Shown here piece after piece: positions 1 through 5,615 of a DNA stretch of 10,930 nucleotides; the stretch's first letter is position 1; every line of letters starts with the position of its first letter. The DNA lies in the NCBI GenBank assembly GCA_048527645.1, contig DBGFNI010000012.1, positions 1 through 10,930 of the forward strand, read 5' to 3'. The translations under genes and the position numbers were made by a program. The notes beneath the pieces were generated by a model. The model did not search any database, was not told the DNA's origin, and worked only from the letters and a program-made list of their open reading frames with translations. Origin of the DNA: HGM12669 sp048527645 (GTDB taxonomy: Bacteria > Bacillota > Clostridia > Oscillospirales > CAG-272).

Positions 1-2
1 GC

Positions 3-8
3 TATAAT
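3..8 (+). promoter_or_regulatory. possible -10 element
   Basis: A perfect TATAAT lies at the very edge of the window, about 36 bases before the first start codon. It could be the -10 box of the promoter for the four-gene group that follows. The matching -35 box would lie outside the window, and the surrounding A/T-rich stretch could produce such a hexamer by chance, so this is tentative. Confidence 0.35.
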
Positions 9-43
9 TTTTTTAATAAGGGTAAAAAAAGGGGGAGAATATT

Positions 44-718
44 ATGTGTACAGACGCAAAACGCTTAACGGATCATATGAAAGCCGGAAAATACAAGGGC
101 TTTCTTTTCGATTTGGACGGAGTTCTGGTCTCCACGGACAACTGTCACTATCAGGCATGGAAGCAGATGGCGGACGAAGAGGGAATCTATTTCGACCGTA
201 CCATCAACGAGCGCCTGCGCGGCGTTTCCCGCATGGAAAGCCTGCAAATCATTCTCGAACGGGCAACCAAGACCTACACCGAAGAAGAAAAGGTGGAGAT
301 GGCAACCCGTAAGAATGAATATTATAAGGCGCTGATCCGTCAGCTGACGCCCGACGCCATTCTGCCCGGCGCACTGGATTTTGTCAATTTCTGCAAGGCG
401 TCCGGCATCAAGGTCGCCATCGGCTCCTCCTCCAAAAATACCAAAGCAATCTTGCAGCAGATCGGTCTGCTGGACAGCTTTGACGCAATTGCCGACGGCA
501 ACGACATCACCCGCTCCAAGCCCGCGCCGGATGTGTTTCTGATTGCGGCGGAAAAGCTGGGACTGCCGGCAGACGCCTGCATCGTCGCGGAGGATGCGGA
601 CGCGGGCGTGCAGGCCGCACGGGCGGCAGGCATGGACGTTGTGGCGGTGGGCTTTGCCGCTGCCAACCCGGAGGCAACCTATCGCCTGAAGGATTTGAGC
701 GAGGCGCTGGAACACTGA
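44..718 (+). CDS. pgmB: beta-phosphoglucomutase (HAD superfamily)
   Basis: This is a 224-residue HAD-family hydrolase/mutase that most resembles beta-phosphoglucomutase. That cytoplasmic enzyme converts beta-D-glucose 1-phosphate to glucose 6-phosphate after phosphorolysis of maltose, trehalose or related sugars. Visible motifs are FDLDGV with the nucleophile and acid/base pair D23/D25, the cap-domain signature GVSRMESL, motif II GSSSKN (S128-K131), motif III RSKPAPD with K159, and motif IV AEDADAG with E183/D184. The DxD pair and the GVSRMESL signature favour a mutase over a plain phosphatase. The start at 44 is chosen because GGGGGAG (31-37) sits 6 bases upstream; the in-frame ATG at 77 has no ribosome binding site. 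The usual partner, a sugar phosphorylase, is not visible, though it may lie left of the window. A broader-specificity sugar phosphatase remains possible. Confidence 0.82.
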   Translation: MCTDAKRLTDHMKAGKYKGFLFDLDGVLVSTDNCHYQAWKQMADEEGIYFDRTINERLRGVSRMESLQIILERATKTYTEEEKVEMATRKNEYYKALIRQLTPDAILPGALDFVNFCKASGIKVAIGSSSKNTKAILQQIGLLDSFDAIADGNDITRSKPAPDVFLIAAEKLGLPADACIVAEDADAGVQAARAAGMDVVAVGFAAANPEATYRLKDLSEALEH

Positions 719-759
719 TTGCAAGTGCCCCGCCACGCTGAGCGGAAAGGAGAAAATGA

Positions 760-1566
760 ATGAATTTTAACGAGAAAAAAGGCTTTATCTGCGATATGGA
801 CGGTGTGATCTACCACGGCGAGGTGCTCTTGCCGGGGGTCAAGGAATTTGTGGACTGGCTGTATGAGCAGGACAAAAAATTTCTCTTTCTGACCAATGCC
901 TCCAGCCGCACCCCCAAGGAGCTGCAGCAGCGCCTGTCACGCATGGGGCTGGACGTGGATGAAAGCCATTTTTATACCAGCGCGCTTGCTACCGCGCATT
1001 TCATTGCCGGTCAGATGCCCGGCGCCACCGCCTATGTGGTGGGCGACCCGGGACTGTATAACGCGCTGTATGAGGTGGGCATCACGCCAAACGAGGTCGA
1101 TCCCGACTATGTTGTCATCGGCGAAACCGTCAACTATAATTTTGACACCATCAAAAAGGCAATGCGTCACGTCATGAACGGCGCGCGCCTGATCGCCACC
1201 AATCCCGACATGACCGGCCCCTCCGATGACGGAATTCTGCCGGCGTGCAAGGCGCTGGTCGCCCCCGTGGAGCAAACCACGGGCAAAACCGCATACTATG
1301 TCGGAAAGCCCAATCCCCTGATGATGCGCACCGGGCTGAAGATGCTCGGCGTGCACTCCGCGGAGTCCTGCATGATCGGCGACCGCATGGATACGGACAT
1401 CATCGCCGGCGTCGAATCCGGCATGACCTCCGTATTGGTGCTCTCCGGCGTGAGCAGCCGCAGCACCATTGAGCAGTTTCCCTTCCGTCCGACCGTCGTA
1501 CTCAACGGTGTGGGCGATATTCCCCGCATGGCAAAGGAAAATCAATCATTTCAATCTGCAAACTGA
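760..1566 (+). CDS. HAD-IIA family (NagD-like) phosphatase
   Basis: A 268-residue NagD/PGP-type HAD phosphatase, the usual length for this subfamily. Motif I is CDMDGV near residue 11 with D12/D14, followed by the YHGEVLLPG loop typical of subclass IIA. Motif II is FLTNASSRT, motif III is GKPNP with K183, and motif IV is GDRMDTD with D208, D211 and D213. The large C2 cap between motifs II and III gives substrate choice, and the substrate cannot be read from sequence: relatives act on nucleoside monophosphates, glycerol phosphate, 4-nitrophenyl phosphate or phosphoglycolate. The start has AAAGGAGA (745-752) 7 bases upstream. An ATG 4 bases earlier (756) leads only to a five-codon dead end. It follows pgmB by 41 bases and precedes ilvE by 42 bases, so one transcript is likely. 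A housekeeping role in clearing phosphorylated by-products is a guess. Confidence 0.85.
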   Translation: MNFNEKKGFICDMDGVIYHGEVLLPGVKEFVDWLYEQDKKFLFLTNASSRTPKELQQRLSRMGLDVDESHFYTSALATAHFIAGQMPGATAYVVGDPGLYNALYEVGITPNEVDPDYVVIGETVNYNFDTIKKAMRHVMNGARLIATNPDMTGPSDDGILPACKALVAPVEQTTGKTAYYVGKPNPLMMRTGLKMLGVHSAESCMIGDRMDTDIIAGVESGMTSVLVLSGVSSRSTIEQFPFRPTVVLNGVGDIPRMAKENQSFQSAN

Positions 1567-1608
1567 AACATAAAAAGCTGAATCAGCCAAGCAACAAGGA
1601 GTATTCTC

Positions 1609-2691
1609 ATGGCACTTCAAATTCGGATGCATCTGACCGACGCACCCAAGGAAAAGCCCCAGGACAGCGAGTTGGGCTTTGGAAAAATCTTCACCGATCA
1701 CATGTTTTTGATGGAGTATTCGGCAGACCGCGGCTGGCACGACGCGCGCATCGAACCGTTTCACAACCTTTCCCTGCACCCGGCGAGCACGGTTTTGCAT
1801 TACGGCTCCGAAATATTTGAAGGCTTAAAGGCATATCGCCGCGCAGACGGCGGCGTGCAGCTGTTCCGTCCCACGGAAAATATCCGGCGGATGAACCGCT
1901 CGGCAGAGCGTCTGTGCCTGCCGCAGCTGGACGAGCAGGACGCGATGGAAATTTTAGAAACCTTCGTGTCGCTTGAGCAGGACTGGACGCCCCACTCCCC
2001 CGGCACCTCTCTGTATCTGCGTCCGTTCCTGTTCGGCAACGACGAGAATCTGGGCGTGCACGCGGTGCAGAACGCCGTTTTCTGCCTGATTGCCTCTCCT
2101 GTGGGCAGTTATTACAAAGAGGGACTCAACCCTGTCAAAATCATGATCGAGGACACAGACGTGCGCGCCGTGCGCGGCGGAACCGGCTATGCGAAATGCG
2201 GCGGTAACTACGCTGCCTCCAACCGTGCCGGTCAAAAGGCCGAGGAAAAGGGCTACAGCCAGGTGCTGTGGCTGGACGGCGTGGAGCGCAAGTATATCGA
2301 GGAGGTCGGCGCGATGAACGTGATGTTCCGCATCGGCGACGAAATCGTCACGCCTGCGCTCACCGGCTCGATTCTCCCCGGCATCACCCGGATGTCCTGC
2401 ATTGAGCTGCTGCAGAAAAAGGGCTATCGCGTCTCCGAGCGTCTGCTCTCCCTGGAGGAGCTGGAACAATCCATGAAAAACAACACCCTTCTGGAGGCGT
2501 GGGGCTGCGGCACCGCCGCCGTGGTTTCGCCCATCGGCGAACTTGCTTATCGGGACGAGGTGTTCACCGTCAGCGGCGGCAAAATCGGAGAGATCACTCA
2601 GATGCTGTATGACACGCTGACCGGCATTCAATGGGGCACGCTTGCAGACGACTTTGGCTGGACACACCCCATCCCTGCGAAAAAGCAGTAA
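1609..2691 (+). CDS. ilvE: branched-chain amino acid aminotransferase
   Basis: A 360-residue fold-type IV PLP enzyme of the long branched-chain aminotransferase type. It transfers amino groups between glutamate and the 2-oxo acids of leucine, isoleucine and valine, and works in the cytoplasm at the last step of their synthesis. Supporting motifs are HYGSEIFEGLKAYR (64-77), the LYLRPF segment, RGGTGYAKCGGNYAAS with the PLP-binding lysine K196, VLWLDG followed by the conserved EEVGAMNVMF segment, and TGSILPGITR (phosphate-binding loop), then WGCGTAAVVSPI near the C-terminus. All the expected blocks are present and intact. AAGGAG (1596-1601) sits 7 bases before the ATG. It lies 36 bases upstream of dapB, pairing branched-chain and lysine synthesis genes in one group. 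D-amino acid aminotransferase and aminodeoxychorismate lyase are much shorter, so they are unlikely alternatives. Confidence 0.95.
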   Translation: MALQIRMHLTDAPKEKPQDSELGFGKIFTDHMFLMEYSADRGWHDARIEPFHNLSLHPASTVLHYGSEIFEGLKAYRRADGGVQLFRPTENIRRMNRSAERLCLPQLDEQDAMEILETFVSLEQDWTPHSPGTSLYLRPFLFGNDENLGVHAVQNAVFCLIASPVGSYYKEGLNPVKIMIEDTDVRAVRGGTGYAKCGGNYAASNRAGQKAEEKGYSQVLWLDGVERKYIEEVGAMNVMFRIGDEIVTPALTGSILPGITRMSCIELLQKKGYRVSERLLSLEELEQSMKNNTLLEAWGCGTAAVVSPIGELAYRDEVFTVSGGKIGEITQMLYDTLTGIQWGTLADDFGWTHPIPAKKQ

Positions 2692-2727
2692 ATCATCTGC
2701 ACAAAATAACAGGAGCAAACACAAAGC

Positions 2728-3477
2728 ATGAACATTATCATCAACGGCGCGGGCGGCCGTATGGGACAGGCGGTTGTCCGCTTCTGCCGCGAAGGCTTCC
2801 GCGACGCGCAAATCGCCGCACAGACGGATATGAACTTCACGACCGACCCGGAAAGCGGGCTGTATCGCACGCTTTGGGAATATGACGGGCAGGCAGACTG
2901 CATCATTGACTTTTCTTCGCCGCGCGCCACAGAAACGCTGTGCCGCTACGCCACGGAAAAGGGCATTCCGCTGGTCATCGCCACCACCGGACAAACCCCG
3001 GAGGAGGCGGCAATGCTGCAAGCCGCCGCGAAAACCGTTCCCGTCTTTTCCTCTGCAAATATGTCCGTAGGCGTGGCGCTGCTGGTCTCTCTGGCAAAGC
3101 AGGCGACACAGACGCTGCCCGAAGCGGATATTGAAATCGTCGAAACGCATCACAACCGCAAGGCGGACGCCCCCAGCGGGACGGCGCTGATGCTGGCGCA
3201 TGCGATCGAAGCGGTACGCACCTCGCTTTGTGAGGTGTTCGGACGGCACGGACAGGCGAAGCGGCAGAAGAATGAGATCGGGATTCACGCCGTGCGCAGA
3301 GGCAATATTGTCGGCATCCACGAGGTGCATTTCAGCACCGATGAGGAAACCGTGACCCTGACCCACGAGGCGCACAGCCGCACCGTCTTTGCCAAGGGCG
3401 CCATCGCCGCCGCGGAGTTTCTCATCCGGCAATCCCCCGGTATGTACGATATGCAAAGCATGGTGAGCGGATCGTGA
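2728..3477 (+). CDS. dapB: 4-hydroxy-tetrahydrodipicolinate reductase
   Basis: DapB reduces 4-hydroxy-tetrahydrodipicolinate, the DapA product, to tetrahydrodipicolinate using NAD(P)H. The 249 residues start with a Rossmann nucleotide-binding loop, INGAGGRMG (5-13). IIDFSSP follows, then the SANMSVGV segment, and the family signature ETHHNRKADAPSGTAL with H141, H142 and K145 as the catalytic and substrate-binding residues. The C-terminal half contains the VHFSTDEE and EAHSRTVFAKGA blocks expected in the tetramer-forming domain. Length is slightly below the common 265-270 residues. The closest ribosome binding site, AGGAG (2711-2715), is 12 bases from the ATG, a rather long spacing that may mean modest translation. 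The gene is the last of the left group and lies upstream of the lysine riboswitch, so the switch does not directly control it. Confidence 0.96.
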   Translation: MNIIINGAGGRMGQAVVRFCREGFRDAQIAAQTDMNFTTDPESGLYRTLWEYDGQADCIIDFSSPRATETLCRYATEKGIPLVIATTGQTPEEAAMLQAAAKTVPVFSSANMSVGVALLVSLAKQATQTLPEADIEIVETHHNRKADAPSGTALMLAHAIEAVRTSLCEVFGRHGQAKRQKNEIGIHAVRRGNIVGIHEVHFSTDEETVTLTHEAHSRTVFAKGAIAAAEFLIRQSPGMYDMQSMVSGS

Positions 3478-3511
3478 TGAAAAACCGTAAACCTGCACAA
3501 AATTCAGAAAA

Positions 3512-3541
3512 TGCGCCGCGGGGGTTGACAAACGCGGCGCA
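3512..3541. repeat. 9-bp perfect inverted repeat around the -35 box
   Basis: TGCGCCGCG (3512-3520) and CGCGGCGCA (3533-3541) are exact reverse complements separated by 12 bases, and the -35 hexamer TTGACA lies in the spacer. It may be an operator for a dimeric repressor, or a GC-rich hairpin at the 3' end of the dapB transcript. There is no T-run directly after it, so it is not a standard intrinsic terminator. The pairing is seen directly; the role is not known. Confidence 0.6.
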
Positions 3542-3553
3542 GCGTGTTAGAAT
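3525..3553 (+). promoter_or_regulatory. sigma-A promoter of the dapA operon
   Basis: A perfect -35 TTGACA (3525-3530) and a good -10 TAGAAT (3548-3553) are separated by exactly 17 bases, the optimum. Transcription should start near 3560, just ahead of the aptamer's first helix strand at 3564. That places a leader of about 290 bases before dapA. Its position directly upstream of the riboswitch strongly supports it as the working promoter. Confidence 0.9.
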
Positions 3554-3620
3554 ATTGCAAACAGATAGAGGCGCATTTTGTCAAAAGTAACCGATGTGAA
3601 AAAACGCGGCGTAGCGTGTT
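3530..3620 (+). repeat. 19-base direct repeat, promoter spacer and aptamer
   Basis: The 19 bases at 3530-3548, starting AAACGCGGCG and ending AGCGTGTT, recur at 3602-3620 with a single C-to-T change (18 of 19 match). The copies are offset by 72 bases. The first runs from the end of the -35 box to the first base of the -10 box; the second lies in the P2 arm of the riboswitch. The first eight bases, AAACGCGG, occur a third time at 3656-3663 in the P3 loop region. Chance, local duplication or a protein-binding sequence are all possible. Confidence 0.6.
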
Positions 3621-3725
3621 GCACCGGGGAAAGGGACAGATGCCGAACGGCACACAAACGCGGTGTGAAACGTGGGCAGGCGGAATAAGATCCGTCTGAC
3701 TGTCGCAGCAATGCGGGGGGCTATC
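3564..3725 (+). promoter_or_regulatory. lysine riboswitch (L-box) aptamer
   Basis: This leader RNA segment matches the lysine riboswitch, which binds free L-lysine and shuts off lysine genes. Conserved blocks appear in order: GATAGAGGCGC (3564-3574), AAAAGTAA (3583-3590), GGGACAGATGCCGAA (3633-3647), CTGACTGTC (3696-3704) and GGGGGGCTATC (3715-3725). All five helices can be drawn. P1 is GATAG with CTATC (3564-3568/3721-3725). P2 pairs 3570-3581 with 3635-3646, with small bulges. P3 is CACAC/GTGTG (3651-3655/3663-3667). P4 is AGGCGGA/TCCGTCT (3678-3684/3691-3697). P5 is CGCA/TGCG closed by a GCAA tetraloop (3704-3715). A P2-P3 loop kiss could use ACGC (3658-3661) and GCGT (3614-3617); this is inference. 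Only lysine genes follow, which fits the assignment. Confidence 0.94.
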
Positions 3726-3788
3726 ACAAAACTGAGCGTGAAAACAGCGGCTGCGTGCCGCGGATTTTCACACATTTTGCGAATGGCC
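3719..3788 (+). promoter_or_regulatory. predicted antiterminator and internal hairpin
   Basis: GGCTAT (3719-3724), which includes most of the 3' strand of aptamer helix P1, can pair with ATGGCC (3783-3788) in the 5' arm of the terminator, with one G-U pair. CAAAA (3727-3731) can extend this helix with TTTTG (3775-3779). The RNA between them closes its own strong hairpin at 3738-3771: GTGAAAA/TTTTCAC (3738-3744/3765-3771), topped by GCGGC/GCCGC (3747-3751/3757-3761). When lysine is low this structure would block both P1 and the terminator and let transcription continue. With lysine bound, P1 forms and the terminator is free to fold. The pairings are read directly; the switching logic follows from known lysine riboswitches. 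Confidence 0.7.
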
Positions 3789-3807
3789 GAGGAATCGGTC
3801 ATTTTTT
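3782..3807 (+). terminator. riboswitch-controlled intrinsic terminator
   Basis: AATGGCCGA (3782-3790) pairs with TCGGTCATT (3795-3803) to give a 9-bp stem with one G-U pair and a GGAA loop. The stem runs directly into T residues through 3807. This is a textbook intrinsic terminator 43 bases before dapA. Its 5' arm overlaps the antiterminator, as expected for the expression platform of a lysine off-switch. Confidence 0.9.
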
Positions 3808-3835
3808 GTTGTTACAAACAAAACAGTTGAATCGA

Positions 3836-3842
3836 AAAGGAG
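3836..3842 (+). promoter_or_regulatory. ribosome binding site that fixes the dapA start
   Basis: AAAGGAG ends 8 bases before the ATG at 3851. It identifies this as the dapA start rather than an in-frame ATG at 3755, which lies inside the hairpin between aptamer and terminator. The site falls outside the terminator stem, which points to control at transcription rather than by hiding this site. Confidence 0.9.
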
Positions 3843-3850
3843 AAAAGAGT

Positions 3851-4735
3851 ATGAAGAAAACCGTATTCCGCGGTGTTGCAACCGCACTGATCACCCCTTT
3901 CGATGAAAACGGCATCAACTATGAGCAGTTCGGCCGAATCATCGACTGGCAGATTGAAAGCGGCATCAACGGGCTGGTCGTCTGCGGCACCACCGGCGAG
4001 GCATCCACCATGACGGACGACGAGCACCGCGACGCCATTGCCTTTGCGGCAAAGCGCGTCGCCGGGAGAGTTCCCGTCATCGCGGGCACCGGCTCCAATG
4101 ACACGGCATACGCGATGGATCTGGTGCGCTGTGCCTGCGAGGCGGGCGCAGACGCGGCGCTGGTGGTCACGCCCTATTACAACAAGGCGACCCAACGCGG
4201 CCTGTACGAAATGTTTACCTCCATTGCAGACTATTCCAAAATCCCGGTCATCCTGTATAATGTCCCCTCCCGCACCGGCGTCAACATTGAACCGCAGACC
4301 TACCGTGCGCTTGCCGATCATGACAACATCGTGGGCATCAAGGAGGCGGGCGGCAACCTGTCCAAGATCGTGGAGACCATGTCCTATGTGCACGACAAGC
4401 TGGATCTGTATTCCGGCAATGACGATCAGATCGTCCCGCTGATGAGTCTGGGCGGAAACGGCGTCATCTCGGTGCTTTCCAATATCATGCCCTCCCAGAC
4501 GGTGGAAATCTGCGACCGCTTCTTCCGCGGCGACGTTGCCGGCGCGGCAAAGCTGCAATATGAATATCACGCGCTGATCACCGCACTGTTCTCCGAGGTC
4601 AACCCCATCCCCGTGAAGGCGGCGATGGCGGCAATGGGCTTTTGCAAGAATTATCTGCGTCTGCCGCTGACAACCATGGACCCGGAAAAGGAAAAGGTAC
4701 TGCTCGCATGCATGCGCGCACAGGGACTGCTGTAA
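3851..4735 (+). CDS. dapA: 4-hydroxy-tetrahydrodipicolinate synthase
   Basis: DapA condenses pyruvate with aspartate 4-semialdehyde, the first step committed to lysine and diaminopimelate. From the start at 3851 the protein has 294 residues, the usual length. It is a TIM-barrel Schiff-base lyase with all active-site parts visible: CGTTGE with T47/T48, VVTPYYNKATQ with Y109/Y110, YNVPSRTG with Y136, and the Schiff-base lysine K164 in GIKEAGG. Each is offset by three from the well-known E. coli residues (T44/T45, Y106/Y107, Y133, K161). It is the first gene after the lysine riboswitch, so its transcription should fall when lysine is abundant. dapF follows 25 bases later. N-acetylneuraminate lyase and other family members are less likely given the motif match and the dap neighbours. 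Confidence 0.97.
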   Translation: MKKTVFRGVATALITPFDENGINYEQFGRIIDWQIESGINGLVVCGTTGEASTMTDDEHRDAIAFAAKRVAGRVPVIAGTGSNDTAYAMDLVRCACEAGADAALVVTPYYNKATQRGLYEMFTSIADYSKIPVILYNVPSRTGVNIEPQTYRALADHDNIVGIKEAGGNLSKIVETMSYVHDKLDLYSGNDDQIVPLMSLGGNGVISVLSNIMPSQTVEICDRFFRGDVAGAAKLQYEYHALITALFSEVNPIPVKAAMAAMGFCKNYLRLPLTTMDPEKEKVLLACMRAQGLL

Positions 4736-4760
4736 ATCGATCGGAAAGGCTGGATCACCC

Positions 4761-5615
4761 ATGAAAATTCCATTTACCAAAATGCACGGTATCGGCAATG
4801 ATTATATCTACGTAAACTGTATGCAGGCAGAGCTTGCAGACCCCGCCGCCGCCGCAATCGCCATGTCGCCGCGCCATTTTTCCGTCGGGGCGGACGGTCT
4901 GGTTATGATATGCGCTTCCGACTGTGCCGACGCGAAAATGCGGATGTTCAACGCGGACGGCAGCGAGGGCAAAATGTGCGGCAACGCGATCCGCTGTGTC
5001 GGAAAATACCTGTATGACCGCGGTATCGTTCAAAAAGAAGAAATCGACATCGAGACGCTCTCCGGCATCAAGCATCTGAAGCTGGCAGTCGAGAACGGCG
5101 CCGTGCGCTCCGTGACGGTCAGCATGGGGACGGCATCCTTTGCTCCCGCCGATATTCCCATCGCGCAGAGCACCCCCCATATCAATCAGCCCATCACCGT
5201 GGACGGCAAGGAATACCGCTGCACCTGCGTTTCCATGGGAAATCCGCATCAGGTGATCTATGTTGATGATACGGATTCGCTGCCTCTGGAGCAAATGGGC
5301 CCGCATTTTGAAAACCATCCGCTCTTCCCCGAGCGCGTCAACACGGAGTTTGTCCGTGTCATCGACGCCTCCACGCTGCAAATGCGCGTGTGGGAGCGGG
5401 GCAGCGGCGAGACCTGGGCATGCGGCACGGGAGCGTGTGCGGTGGTTGCCGCGAGCGTGAAAAACGGCATCGTTCCCGCAAATACCCCCATCCGCGTCAA
5501 GCTCCGCGGGGGAGAACTTATCATCCGATGCAGCGAAAACTATGAAATCGAAATGACCGGCCCCGCTGCGGTTGCCTATGAAGGAGTGTTTGATGATGAA
5601 AATTGCTGTCAATGA
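4761..5615 (+). CDS. dapF: diaminopimelate epimerase
   Basis: DapF interconverts LL- and meso-diaminopimelate without a cofactor, using two cysteines as acid and base. The 284-residue protein shows the two mirror-related halves of the family. The N-terminus is TKMHGIGNDYIYVN. The first active-site block is FNADGSEGKMCGNAIRC with C73, the GNPH block lies mid-protein, and the second active-site block is WERGSGETWACGTGACA with C221. Both cysteines are present, so the enzyme should be active. GGAAAGG (4743-4749) stands 11 bases before the ATG, 25 bases after dapA. Its last 23 bases overlap the start of dapL, which suggests coupled translation of the enzyme that makes LL-diaminopimelate and the one that epimerises it. 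Confidence 0.97.
   Translation: MKIPFTKMHGIGNDYIYVNCMQAELADPAAAAIAMSPRHFSVGADGLVMICASDCADAKMRMFNADGSEGKMCGNAIRCVGKYLYDRGIVQKEEIDIETLSGIKHLKLAVENGAVRSVTVSMGTASFAPADIPIAQSTPHINQPITVDGKEYRCTCVSMGNPHQVIYVDDTDSLPLEQMGPHFENHPLFPERVNTEFVRVIDASTLQMRVWERGSGETWACGTGACAVVAASVKNGIVPANTPIRVKLRGGELIIRCSENYEIEMTGPAAVAYEGVFDDENCCQ
5581..5586 (+). promoter_or_regulatory. dapL ribosome binding site inside dapF
   Basis: AAGGAG lies within the last codons of dapF, 6 bases before the ATG at 5593 and 9 bases before the ATG at 5596. It rules out the earlier in-frame ATG at 5572 and sets the overlap with dapF. Confidence 0.8.

Noticed and set aside
730..745. Small CCGC/GCGG hairpin between pgmB and the NagD-like gene
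   Set aside because: Only four base pairs and no T-run, so it is not a terminator. The two genes are probably co-transcribed.
1954..3531. 525-codon open frame on the - strand across ilvE and dapB
   Set aside because: It is a shadow of GC-rich + strand genes with clear family motifs. The translation is histidine/arginine-rich with no recognisable domain, and it runs through intergenic gaps.
3564..3807. T-box leader as an alternative for the dapA leader
   Set aside because: The order of conserved blocks, the five helices and the GATAG/CTATC P1 match the lysine riboswitch, and no T-box sequence was seen before the terminator.
3755..3850. N-terminal extension of dapA starting at 3755
   Set aside because: It begins inside the leader hairpin and runs through the terminator. 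It has no ribosome binding site and would add 32 residues absent from DapA. The ATG at 3851 has a strong site and matches the family start.
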